The notes below the pieces were generated by a model. That model did no database searches. It saw nothing but the letters and a program-made list of their open reading frames with translations, and was not told the DNA's origin. Below are positions 35,065 to 47,296 of a DNA stretch of 64,000 nucleotides, one piece after another. The stretch comes from Sphagnum magellanicum (Eukaryota > Streptophyta > Sphagnopsida > Sphagnales > Sphagnaceae): positions 4,479,349-4,543,348 of the forward strand of contig CM038918.1 in NCBI GenBank assembly GCA_021904315.1, in the 5' to 3' direction. The position numbers and the translations under genes were made by a program. Every line of letters begins with the position of its first letter. The first letter of the stretch is position 1.

Positions 35065-38054
35065 AGCCGCCACCGAGTACCTTACCTACTTCTCTTCTTT
35101 GACTTCATTCACATAATTCCCCTCTTCCGAAGTTTACAAAAACCAGAAACAGAAACAAGCCAGAGAGTTTTTTCTTTCCTTTCTTGTTTGATTCTAAAAC
35201 AGACCTTGTATTGATATAGGTGTTAAAATGTTTTGGTTGATTACTTTGGGTTTTGTACCCAGACCGTTTCCAGCAAATGTGGGCAAGCTCGGTATCGTGC
35301 TGCATGACTTTTGATTATATAACTTAGAAATCATTAAAAAAGTAAGTAAAAAGATGCATGTCGCACACAACAATTCCTGCATCCTTGCTCTGTCAAGGCT
35401 GTCCCCCAGTGGTGGTCTAATAGCCTCTCAGTCTGCAAGCAATGCAGAATCTAAAACGTGATGGTGGTGGTGGTTGGAAAACTAATAACAGACTGAGAAA
35501 CTGAGTTTCACAATCGTCTTGCCGCGTACATGAAGCTGCCAAAAGTAGTAGTGAAGAAGAGAGAGAGAGAGAGAAGATCTTTTTGGCAGTTGTCTAGCCT
35601 AGTGCTGTTGTTGATTGGTCTTCCTACAATTTTCTTATAGTTTTTTGTTTTGTTTTGTTTTGAGGTTAGTTTTGCACTGCAAGTTCACGAAGAGATATTC
35701 TCACAGATTATTCCCTTTCCACAATTCCCAATTCCTTTGGAAAATGCCTTTAGACGTGCGAAGTATTTTCCGTATGTAGTTTATCACTTGATGCTTCCAA
35801 TTGGGTGCCCCTGTTATTCTGGTCTACCTAAACCCAATTGAAGGAAGATTCTTTCTACACATCTACTTCTTGACTTTTGGAAACATATGGCCATTGACTT
35901 TGGTTCCTTCCAAGAGCATAGACGTGCCAAAACAATCACACTGTTCTCATAGGATCTATACCAGATCTGCTGGGAATTTAACAAGCTCTAAGAAGTGTTT
36001 TTTTGCATGTAAAAATTCACTTTAATTTGAGCTGCCTTCAAGTGTCATGAATCCAACACTTGGATTTGATGGTCCAAAACCGTCTCAAATCACAAAAGGC
36101 TCATGTTCTTAGGATTGGGTTTTGTCACAAAAAATGGAGAGGAAACACCTCCATTGCCATTGCGTTGATGGACAACAACTAATGTTCATTAAAAATATTA
36201 GACAAGGCCATTGATTTTGTAGTTGTGTTGCCTTAGCTAACATGTGAGTCATCATTTTTTTGGTGCACTTTGGTGACCAATTTGCAAAGTAAAGATATTC
36301 ATGAAGCTCTTGTAGCCTCTTTTGTCCCTAATCATTTAGTTTTTGCAATGTAGTTGTGCCACCATGTGTCCTTGAGCAATGAGGGTTGGAATTTGGAACA
36401 AGTTTTGCTCAATTTGGAATAACGAACTTGCTTAGTAATATTCATTTTTTGGGTTCAACAAACATTCATTATGTTGATGTGGCATAACAAATTTGTAGCA
36501 CTACCAAATGATTAATGTAACTTCAAAGTTTGGAATTATTGTAAGGTCAACGCAATTGAACAACAAGCTTTGAAGGAGGTTTGTTTAAGTTGGTGATGGT
36601 TGTAATCAATTTCTATAGCAATAATTGTTGTCGAGTTTCAAGGCTCAAGCTAATGAACAATTGCAAAACTTTGCATTACATAACAAACTTCAAAGTTGGC
36701 TATTGCATTGTTGCAAATGAGTTATTTAATGCCCTAAACCTTGCATTTCAATTTTTGTAATTTAAATTTTGATGTTGTGCTCCACTTTATAAGGTGAATT
36801 ATGTTAAGAGTCTAAACATTTACATCACAAGATGCAACCTTTGAGGTTTGGAGTATAGTTAGTCACTTGAAATTTGAGTTTGACATTCTCTAAAAGATTT
36901 TAAAATGTGCACCTTTTGATTTTGCAAAACATTTAAACTTCTTTTTGTTCAATTTCTTTTCAAGTTCATAATCAATTATGTTGCTCTTGTTCATTTTGAT
37001 GATTCTATTGAAATTTTGAGTTTAGTGTTGTTCATGGTCAATTCAATCAATGTTCAAAGTTTTCAAATTTTGCAATGTCACCTAGCTTTGCTCTTCCATC
37101 GAACTTCAAAATTCGTTGTTTTTTTTTGACAAGGGATGCCTCTCAATGACAATTCTATTTCATTTCTTTATCATCTAGAAAGTAGATGTGTTGTAAAATG
37201 CTGAGCTCATTGTGATGATCATTTTTAATGTAATCCCACTACAACTTCATGTGCACACTTTCATTTGTGCAATTTGGCAATGCAAGCTCTCTCCAATTTA
37301 CCAATTTTTTAAAAATTAACAAACTTCATGCAATCTTTGTATGGGTATTTCATTAAAAGCCTTAAAATGCACCTTGAATCTATTAAACTAACTCAAATTA
37401 AAAAACAAAAGTACACAAAATCTTGTGCATTGTCAAGACACGTTGGATTTCCATGTTATCACCTACGAAACGGGTTTTGTGTGAATATTGACCATTCTTG
37501 ATGAATTGATTCACCAAATGTCTCTTAAATTGCTTCAAAATTTGAACTTTGTCTTATGTCAAAATCATGTTGTCAATGGTGTGTTTGATTTCAATGTTGT
37601 AGATCATAACTTCTTTGGTGAAGTTTGCCTAGTTTTGCAATGTCTTTGTGTGTGACTTTGTGTCAATAATGAATATTTGCCAAGATGATTTTCACAAGTT
37701 ATATGTGTACCCCTCTATGGTTTTCAATGATGTTTTGTTCCAAGAATTTCATGGGTTGGTGGAAGCCAACCATAAGGAGATATTGCATTGATCACTTGGG
37801 GTTTGAGTTTGACAATTAACATGTATGGGCAAGAAATACGAACATGAAAATTGAGATTTGTTCTTTTGTGACTTGTGAAACCTATTCTATTGTTTTGAAT
37901 GCAATGAAGTGGCAAGCTTCAATTGTTCTTGGTTAGTTGATTAGTGAGTTGGAAACTTGTTTTGCTTTTCATGAATTCATGGATGTGCTTGGGGTGGTCT
38001 ACTCCCAATACTAGTTACAAATGCACTTGAATTCAAATTTGGTATGCACATCAA
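35065..38054. other. Intergenic DNA, mostly AT-rich
   Basis: A short GA run lies near 35,555-35,573. From about 36,050 the DNA becomes AT-rich, with frequent CAATTTTG and TTTGAAATT words, like the 11-20 kb region. It may include the decayed body of the hAT-like element whose end lies at 38.3-38.4 kb. No gene is supported. Confidence 0.4.
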
Positions 38055-38417
38055 ATGTTTTTATTGTGCACCTCGAAAGATCAAGCTTTAAGGACAATGG
38101 GTTGTTTAGCTTTTGGAAGCATCAATTTTGGATTTGCAAAGGTTTTTTGTGTGTTGTTTGTGAAGAACAATTTTCAAACAACCACAACTTTTGCACATGA
38201 TATAAATCTTTTCACAAGATTATGGAAGGGGTTAACTATCAAGCAAATATTATTTCATGACATCCCAAAATATACTAAGTTGCTAAAGATTGCAAGTGTC
38301 AAAATCATTAGATCAATGGAAGATGAACACACTTTCAACACTAAAAGTCTTATGAAATCAAAGTTGAGAAATAGGCTCACCACCCATTTGGATCTAGTGA
38401 TCCATATGTTTTCCTAG
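38055..38417 (+). pseudogene. hAT-like transposase C-terminal remnant
   Basis: A single open frame whose last 45 or so residues (RSMEDEHTFNTKSLMKSKLR then NRLTTHLDLVIHMFS) resemble the C-terminal dimerisation end of plant hAT-type transposases, where S-x-E-D-E-x-T-F is followed by KSKLRNRL. The upstream two thirds of the frame is not clearly related to anything. No zinc finger or catalytic region could be found upstream and no terminal inverted repeats were located. It is therefore a fragment of a dead DNA transposon. Confidence 0.6.
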
Positions 38418-38584
38418 CACTTTTACATACTTGAAAATTTCTCTTACAATTTTGTTATCCAAAAATGAAATACAATGTTTACACAATATGAAGATGATGC
38501 ATAACTTGAAGTTGTGATTTTGTGAAAATTTCACAAATTTAAACAAGCTACATCTTGAGTCTTGTTATGATTTACTTGTAAGGA

Positions 38585-38917
38585 TCAAATGGCTTTTGTT
38601 GTGGTAGGCAAGGATATTATGTTTAGATTCCTTACAAAATATAGTAGCTTAAGGGATTTTGGTCCTTAGGTAATAGGTCTATTTTTCTATGAGGATTTTT
38701 TAAACATGGTATTTTGGCTTGTGTTGAAACTTGAGACTAAACTTGGGATTAGTTATAAAGTTATAATATCTCAAAGGATTTTGGTTTCTTTTAGAGGATT
38801 TTCTGAAGATTATATTTTTGCATGGTGAAATATTTGAACTTTCATAATTTCCCTTTGACTTAAAATACTTTTTAATGTAAATGGCAAGGCAACAATGTAA
38901 CACACCCCTTGTTTTGC
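38585..38917 (-). repeat. Dispersed repeat, copy 1
   Basis: The reverse complement of this block aligns almost end to end with 43,523-43,839, inside an intron of the pyrophosphatase gene. Shared anchors include CAAGGGGTGTGT, CACCATGCAAAAATATAATC, TCCTCTAAAAGAAACCAAAA and AAAATCCCTTAAGCTACT. The family is unknown. It lies about 170 bp after the hAT-like remnant. Confidence 0.88.
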
Positions 38918-40740
38918 TTCTTCTATCACCTTGTCGATGTTTGAATGGTGGTAATAAAGGGCTGATTTTTTGGTGGTCTTTTTTTCCATAATCATGGCTA
39001 GTTTGGTAAGTGACATTTAGCAAATTTGGCATCCATAGGTGCATTCATGGGTTTTCTTAATATCACTAACCTAGTCTGCTTGTGCAAGTAGATTGTGTTA
39101 CAATGGGTAGGGCATTAATTGTTCAGGTTTCTTCTACATGGCCTGCTTGCTGAAATTTTTAGCTTGATTTTACACAAGTCATTTCTTTTCGTACCTTGAT
39201 TTTTTTCATTTGAAACATTTGACAATTTAAGTTGAACAACAAACTTGGACATTCACAAAACACACATGAAAAAGTCAAGGAGTCAATTGCTTTCCATGAT
39301 GGTCCACAAAGTCACTAAGTTGTATACTTTGAAAAAATGAAGAAAACAGACACCCCTCTAAGGCATGTTTTTTCTGTTGAAAAAGAGGTTTAAAAATGTT
39401 TTTAAATTCATTTTCCCCATTTGGACACCTTTTTCTACATTTCAAACCAAAAAAAATCATATTTCAGATCATCTCCTAGACAATGTAATTGTCTTTTAGG
39501 AGAGAGACACCACGATTCACTCTAGACTTCTTAGGGTCAATTGCTCTTTGAAATGCATCCAATTAACACATAGATCGTCATGAGGTCCCACAAATAATCT
39601 TCAAAAGTTCCTAATGATGTGACAAAATCTCTCCACAGTGCCAAATATACAACAGAGAATGGCCATTGGTGAGACCCAACTCAAAGCCACACCCGCATCT
39701 TTGCCAAGTCCTCCTCCCAATGGGGATTGCATAATTTGCAAGACCAACCTAATTCATAACCAAAATTCGCACACGTTTTTTTGCAAATATTTAGATGAGG
39801 TGATCAATTTGGGGTAGACTGGAGCGAGCTAACTAACTAACCAACAACTGACCAATGGTGGTTATCAACAATAGGTACTGAGAACCCCATGAGAACCCCC
39901 ATATTCAACAAAATCACAATTTTGTAACACAACCCTTTCAGTCTTTGCACATGTTTTGTTTTTGTCCTACAATGTTTGTAACTCGACATGTTGGTCTTCA
40001 AAGTTGTAGTTCCCCATAAGTTAATTCTTTTTTTTGGCGAATTTTTGTAACCTGGCGAAGGAAAAAAAAGGGGGGCTGGCGAATGCACCAAAGGGATTTT
40101 AAAGATTTAAAAAAAAAAAAAAATCGCCATAGTTTGAACAAAAAAAACTTAGAAGTCGCCAGATTTAGAGAGTGTGTTACAGCAGGTCGCCAGAACTAGG
40201 CAGGATTCCAAAAAAGATCTACTAAGTCCACCAGGACAGTCGCCATTTTTTTACTGCTAATTAATATGCTGAGGGATCCTAGCCAGTGCACCTACTTGAG
40301 GAATTTGAAAAAAAAAAAAAACACTGCCCAGCCCCATTCATGGAGCACCAAGGAAGATGCTGAAACCTATTCCATGACGGAACTATTCAACATACAAAAC
40401 CGCGTATTGTGACCCCGAAAACAAGGGAATTTTTTTTTTAATTAAGCAAATACCAAACCCACGTGTTGGTATTATACTATGGTGTGACCCGGGAAAGAAA
40501 AATTTGACAATTCTTGTCGTCTTTTGCCCCCAAAAAGAAAATTGGGAAATTATTTTTTTCTAGTGTAAATTCAATTAGTTTTTCTTCTTTGGGGGGGGGG
40601 GGTGGGACATTTCAATAAATTTTCGATATCACAAAATTTGAAAAATAAAAAAACCTGGTTGTATCCCTCACCAACAAAAAATTCCAATTTAAAAAAAATC
40701 CAAAACCAAAAACCAAAAGTGATTTTGACGATTATACAAT
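38918..40740. other. Intergenic DNA upstream of the pyrophosphatase gene
   Basis: AT-rich with several homopolymer runs, such as poly(A) near 40,110 and a G run near 40,590-40,602. No gene is supported. The last few hundred bases are the distal promoter of PPA. Confidence 0.45.
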
Positions 40741-40746
40741 GACGAG

Positions 40747-40753
40747 TATAAAA
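40747..40753 (+). promoter_or_regulatory. Candidate TATA box of PPA
   Basis: TATAAAA sits where AT-rich intergenic DNA gives way to a more GC-rich leader. A start of transcription near 40,780 would give a 5' leader of about 1.5 kb. A good splice donor (CTCGAG|GTATGT) at 41,140/41,141 suggests a 5' UTR intron ending before the ATG at 42,335. The acceptor was not fixed. Confidence 0.5.
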
Positions 40754-42334
40754 GATCGGGTATTATACAGTATCGGGTATTGTACGTATAATTGTACAAG
40801 GCTCCACCATCGCCCAGGCAGGCAGGGAAGGAGCGAGGGAGGCCGGGACTAAGGGAAGGAGTCGCGTTGCAAACAAACGCGCAAAGCAAAACTCGGCAGG
40901 ATCGCGTATAACAACCACTGCTGCAATTCTATCAACCAGCTGCTTCCTCCGCTTTGTAGTTTTCCTCAGCATCTGCTTCTTGTGCTTCTTCTCTTTCCCT
41001 TTTTTCTGATTCATTTTTTACTCTCTCTGTCTTTCCCGCTCCTTTTTTTCTGCTTTCCTGCTGCAAAGGAGCTGCAAAATAGCGGTGGCGGCGGCAGCAG
41101 CTCGTGGAATACCAACAGTACGCTGAGTGTCTGCCTCGAGGTATGTTGCGGTGTCATCGTCATTATTATCAGTATCAGCCGGATGCAGTGGCTTTGCTTC
41201 TATGCGCACTTATGTCCATCTCATCAGCTTTGTTTGGATTTGAGAAGTTTTTCAGAATTAGTTTTCGGCTTCGATCCAGAGATTTAAGATTTGAATGTAT
41301 TGGATCTGAGAGCGATTTTCGGGAATGCATAAAATTATGTCTGGTTTTTTCTTTTAGTTTCTTTTCGAATACGTCTGTGCCTCATGTGTGTCGGAGAAGG
41401 GGGAAAGCGGACAAGGAGGAACGGAATTTGTCTTTTGAGATGTAGGAGATAGCATTTTTTTTTACGTTTTAATTTGTCGCCCTGTGATCGGTTTTCGATT
41501 CTGTAGCATGCTGGTTTGCGGAGGGGACTAATGCCTGAGGTTCTCGAGTCTGATCGGGTTTTAGATTGTCGAAGTACTCAATTCTCAATACGTAACCAGA
41601 TCGCGATGGAAAACATGCGTCAGAATTTTGTAGCTGGTTCATTAGGTAGTGGTTGCATTGCTAAGAAGCGCAATGTCACCGGTTTCATTGAGGTCCAACA
41701 TCGGCGGAAAAATAGCAGAGTGTGTGGAGAGAACTGAAAATACTTTTTCATTTTTGGGGCAGGGCCAGGGCCTTGCGACGATCCTTAAGGACCCGTTCTT
41801 GTCTCGTGCTCTTCAAGTGCTGCAGAGGTAAGTGTCTTTGGTTTCCAAATTTGGTTAATTCTCTTCTCGTTGTTGCTCTATCAAGGACAGAGGATTGAAC
41901 GTAAGTACCGGAAGTTCAGAATCGAGAACAAGCTGGCACTTTTCCAATAGCGCGGAAGCTGTAGAACTAACTGCACAATATGTCCAGAAGAGCATTTGTG
42001 AGCATTCATGAAAGTAATTTTGGATCAGGCAGTTGCATCGTGCGCGGCTCCTCTCTACAGAACGGAATAGAGATGCTCCAGATTTGTAACTACTCCTTTC
42101 AGGATTGTCAGTTTGTTGAAGAGAACTAATTTTTTTGTTTGTCTCAGAGAGTTGCATTCACTATGTAGGTAGTCGTTCCCTGGAGTGTGCGTTTCTTGTG
42201 AGGAATCGAAGCCTCTTGCTGTTCGGTAATACGAGGTCATTCTTGTGTCTTTGTTTTTTTCTGTTGGCTATGAAGGCTGATAACTCTACATAGAGAGCCG
42301 AACGGCGTGACCAGTTTGGTCCTCATTGTCGATT

Positions 42335-45225
42335 ATGACCACTAACGGGACCCCATCAGCTGCTGTTTCAGTGAAACGGCTGCCGCCAAGGATCACTCCA
42401 GCGTCAGATAATCACAGTACTCTATCCATGGACAGGCGCTCGGTTGCGGCACATCCATGGCATGATCTGGAAATAGGTAAATCCCCTCTCCCGGAGTGTC
42501 GCACATGTTTCAAATTTTTCACATTTTAAAATCCATAATTGGTGCTTTTCATGTTTAGAAAGCATAATGTTTTTACATTGTCACCTTGTGAACATTGACA
42601 ACTACTATTAGCATGCTTTGACCCTTGGGTCATTGTATATGTCGACATTCGAGCTTTCTAGCCTGCCCTAATTATGCAATACACTTTCCTCTAACATGTG
42701 AAGTGCCATGTTTAGTACCTCATCTGGAGTAGCATAAAATCTCATGGATCTCATGGGGGTGCTGCAATCTTGTTGCATCAAATTGGGTGCAGCTCTCAAG
42801 CCTTGTATCACTTAATGTCTATTGGTAGTATCACTTTTATGCTGATATTCATGATTGATTTGCAGGACCAGAAGCACCAGAAGTTTTCAATTGTGTGAGT
42901 TTCTCTGGCTTTTCTCTCTTGACAGTGATCTAGATGCCTAAGTAGTATATATGCTATTAAGAGAGCTTGGTTGTGTTTTGTATTGGAACTTTTTTTCTGG
43001 TAATGGTGGCATAACAACCTGACTTGTGGGGTTTATTCATAGTGATCAAATTGGACCTGAATGAGCTGAAAATTTGCAGAGTGGTGCTTCACTTCTGCTA
43101 TAAGGAAACAAGCCCTGATCTGATTTAATGTAGTACTGCAGGTGGTGGAGATTGGAAAGGGAAGCAAGGTCAAGTATGAGCTTGACAAAAAGAGTGGGCT
43201 TATCAAGGTATGATCATTAAGAAGAAGTTTTTGAAATCTAACACTCAAACCATCATGTTGACATCCTTGTGTTCCTTCCACCTTCAAAGATTATACTAAT
43301 TACACCTCCCACTCTGAGTTCCTCTGTTTTCATATGTCTTCAATGCAGGTTGACCGTATTTTGTACTCATCAGTTGTCTACCCTCACAATTATGGCTTCA
43401 TTCCACGCACCCTATGTGAAGACAATGACCCAATTGATGTCCTTGTCATCATGCAGGTTACCTCTTTTCTTCCCCTCTTTCCATTAACTGAGCAGTTTGC
43501 TGGACCATTCTCATACAACATAGACAAGGGGTGTGTCACACTGTGGCGTTGCCATTTACATTTATAAGTATCTTAATGCAAAAGAAGAATTATGAAAATT
43601 CAAATACTTCACCATGCAAAAATATAATCTTCAAAAAAATCCTCTAAAAGAAACCAAAATCCTTCAAGATCTCATAACTCTATAACAAATCTCAAGTTTC
43701 AACACAAGCCAAAATATCATATTTCCAAAATCCTCACATGAAAACTGACCTACTACCTAGGGGCAAAAATCCCTTAAGCTACTGTACTCTATAATGAATC
43801 TAAACACAGTCCCCTTGCCTTGCAAGACCAAAAAAGCCAGGTACAAAGCATTCCAGAGAAAACAAAGCATTACTAAGAGGGAGCATGTGTTTAGAGGAAG
43901 TTGTGCAGATAGCTTTCTTGGTGACTACATTTTACTAATGTGGCAGGATTGCCTCTATCTTAACAGGAACCTGTTATTCCTGGGTGCTTCCTTCGAGCAA
44001 GAGCAATTGGCCTCATGCCTATGATTGACCAGGTGATTTGTCAACCATGATAGGCTACTAACTTTTTGGTTTTTTACCCAGTTTTTGTCATGAAGTTTGC
44101 CTTTTGCCTTGAAGAAAAACATGTCTCTGAGTGGCAAGGTTTCAAGTGGCTCATGGTTTCAATTTAAAAGTTCCACCAATGTTCAATAGGTGAGATGGTG
44201 TCATGGCATGTTAGTGACTGGTTGCAATGTTAAGATCTACTACCTTCGTAAAACCAGGCTTGACAAATAGAGCTGGCACTGATGGTTCACCACTGCATGC
44301 AGTGATTCCTTCATAAAAAATGGGAAATTCTTTTGTGTTCTCATGAGGCAAGTCTATTACTTCTGACACTTGTTATTTGCTGCAATCTCAATGGCAGGGA
44401 GAGAAAGATGACAAAATCATAGCTGTCTGTGCTGATGATCCTGAGTATCGTCACTACAAGGATATCAAGGAGCTTCCACCACACCGCCTTGCTGAGATCC
44501 GTCGGTTTTTTGAGGACTGTATCCATTTTATTGTTCTGTACAGTTGGTTACCAGAGTTTTTAAACCTTCTATGTACAGGAATATGCAGAAGGACTTGCAG
44601 GCACACATATTTTGCCACCAAAAGATCACTTCAATAAGTGCCAAACTGATCTACATTAGCACAGATCTCACTCATTTTCGACTGTATGGGTCTGGAATGG
44701 ATCGCAAAATTGGTGTGGTTTTTAAAGTGCATTGTCATTTGTTCCAGTGCAGCTCTTGATATGCTCCAAGAGATACAGACTTCTCCTTCTGTCAATGGTG
44801 CATCTGGTTGGAGCTGAAAGACAGAGAAATGAATTGTATTCTGCAAAACCTTTGTTCCTTGACTATTTTCTGCAGACAAGAAGAATGAGAACAAGGAGGT
44901 TGCTGTGAATGATTTTCTTGGTGCCAAAAGTGCTGTTGAAGCCATAGCCTACTCCATGTACACTTCCAACCTTTGAACCCTACAATGACATGTTGCATGT
45001 GTGATACTTCATATCAAATGTGTGATTGATTGTGTACATTCTTGTCCTCTAACTGGTCTAATACCATAGTCTAATAACAAATTATCTGAGTCTGCAACTT
45101 GCTTGTGTTTTGCCCAGAGATGGTTGACATATCTGTTACAGACAGTTTCTTACTGATTTCTTTCTGTGGTTTTTTTCTCCAGGGATCTTTATGCATCATT
45201 TGTTGTAGAGAGCTTGCGACAGTAG
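42335..45225 (+). CDS. PPA: Soluble inorganic pyrophosphatase (family I), 8 exons
   Basis: Hydrolyses pyrophosphate to two phosphates, pulling biosynthetic reactions forward, probably in the cytosol. Coding exons: 42335-42476, 42866-42894, 43142-43207, 43349-43456, 43967-44032, 44398-44518, 44876-44957 and 45183-45225. All are GT/AG and in phase, giving 218 residues, the usual size of the plant cytosolic form. The family I signature DNDPIDV lies at 104-110. Other marks are [31 protein letters not shown] and [17 protein letters not shown]. The first 40 residues are variable and not a clear transit peptide. The ATG at 42,335 is the first in frame. The second exon is only 29 bp. Intron 4 carries a dispersed repeat. 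The gene is tail-to-tail with the WD40 gene, the stop codons being 473 bp apart. Confidence 0.97.
43523..43839 (+). repeat. Dispersed repeat, copy 2, inside PPA intron 4
   Basis: Matches the reverse complement of 38,585-38,917 over about 320 bp with scattered substitutions. It sits wholly between PPA exons 4 and 5. It accounts for most of the size of that intron. No target duplication was recognised. Confidence 0.88.
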
Positions 45226-45628
45226 GGAGCAAGTATAATACAACAAAGACCACTCTTGCCCTTAACATGCTGCTCTTTTATTAAGGGCCCAGAACCCGAA
45301 GGTTTCTCCTCCATTTGAGGTGGGCCACACAACCATTCAATAGATATGAAAGAGTGAGTAACATTTACTGCCAGAGCTCTGCTATATAGCAAACACTAGT
45401 GATGCTTTAAACAAGTTTCCAATTATTTTTTTCAGTTACGGAGAGTGACACTATATTTGTCAAATTGACAAAATATGAACTGCAATACTTCTAATCTATT
45501 GCACATTGCAATCATGTGCTGCTGTAGTTGTCATGTGCACTTTAGGTCTTCTATTGGTGAGCAAAGTGGATCTGAATACTTTTCCTATATTGCTCACAAA
45601 GAAATATTGTTCCTCCCAAAAACATTGG

Positions 45629-45649
45629 AAAAAAAAAAAAAAAAAAAAA
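45629..45649. repeat. Poly(A) run between convergent genes
   Basis: A run of about 21 A on the plus strand, between the stop codons of PPA and the WD40 gene. It could be a retrotransposition tail or simple slippage. Confidence 0.9.
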
Positions 45650-45698
45650 CTAATTTTCAAGAGAGAGGTAACTTGTGTGCCATTATTTGGAGATAAAA

Positions 45699-47263
45699 TC
45701 AAATAGACGGGTTCAATGTTGCTTCCAATTTTATGAGTTGTTCAAGTAAGGATCCATGTACGATTTCAACAGGTTTTTTCAAAGCTGTTGAAGTTGTGGG
45801 TTTACTAGCTTCCAATGTCAGCTTGTCTGTAACACCTGACCTTTTTCTTTCCAAGTGCAATTTTAATATTTTTGGCATAACATTCGGGTGCTCTTTTTCA
45901 TACTTACTCACTTGTGGTTTGTTCTCATTACCCAACTCAAATTCATCTGGTGGTTTTTCCTTGGGTGGTTCTCCCTTCCCCATTTTGAGTTTCAAGTCCA
46001 TAATTCCATCTTTCTTAATTTCCTTGGATTTGATTATGGGTTCGGGTGCCAACCACACACAAAGAGTCAGGTCCCATGAACTAGATAGGTATTGGTTTCG
46101 TGTGCTGATGTAAACCATGGCATGGACTTGATCCGTATGGCCTGAGTATCTACAAACCTCTTTTCCCAAGTTGAGCTTGAACACATGAATGAAGTTGTCA
46201 TGCAAAGTACACACGAGAAGATTGTCATTAGTTTCATCAATGAGAAATCCAGTTATTGCTCGGCCTTTGTAATTCATGGAATTCACGGGAGATGCGGTGA
46301 TGGGATCCCATGTAATTATGCTTCCTCTATCGCTTGCTGTTACCCAAAGCCCATCATGTGAAGTACACCACTTCACCTACAAGAGAATAATAAAAACCAA
46401 AAGATAAGATCAGTATTGTCATAAGGTAATTTTTATTCATAATTATTTTGCCAAGATGATAAAGAAAATCATTTTGTTGTTTTTTTATATACGTATTTTT
46501 GGAGAAATTTTTGATATTCAATGCTTGTTCATGAAACCCAAAATAATTTCTCGTTAATTGGAATTGTATGCAAGATAAATAAATAATTAAACGTTAAGTA
46601 TTAGGGGGTTTTATGCATTGTGAACCATTAGGATGTCTTCAGTCACTTCACCATGGAGGGTGTATTTTGTCTTGCGATTAAACTCATTCCAAATCTTAAC
46701 AATGTTGTTGCCACCACAAGTAGCTAATTCTTCCCTCGTCACACTATAAGCCATGTCCTACATACATACTTTACATTCTTGAGACTAGAAATTTACTGTA
46801 ACAAGAAGTGTCTTTTGCTTGTCCATGTTGCATAGGTATGACATTCTTGGTGCGAGAATGTTATGGAAGCCCAAAGAAGCAAGAATTTTAAAGAATTTTT
46901 AAAAAATTTATAGATCAACCAGTGTAATTTGATAAACATTCGCGGGTAAAGAATGTTATGACAAGGTGCTAAATGAAGAATTTTAAAGAATTTTAATGTG
47001 CAAAATGAAAAATGTCATAACTATGCCATGTTGGGGCAGATTTTCAAGCCAACCATAGTGAAGTAAAATAAAACATTTCCAATCAGTTTTTTTCTTTTTA
47101 ATTTTCTGAAGTAGCATCATTACCAAGCTGCTGAAAAACAGAGCTAAAAATTGCCTCCAAACTAAAAAGTTCAATCAAAATGTGGTGAAATTTTCCCCAA
47201 AAAACATTTTCTCAAATATTCCTATTTTGCATTTTGAGGTCATCAGAATGCAAAAAAATTGCA

Positions 47264-47296
<33 letters not shown>

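Noticed and set aside
41516-41737. 73-residue frame in the PPA leader as a separate gene
   Set aside because: It falls in the predicted leader or its intron, has no domain and is best explained as an incidental upstream frame.
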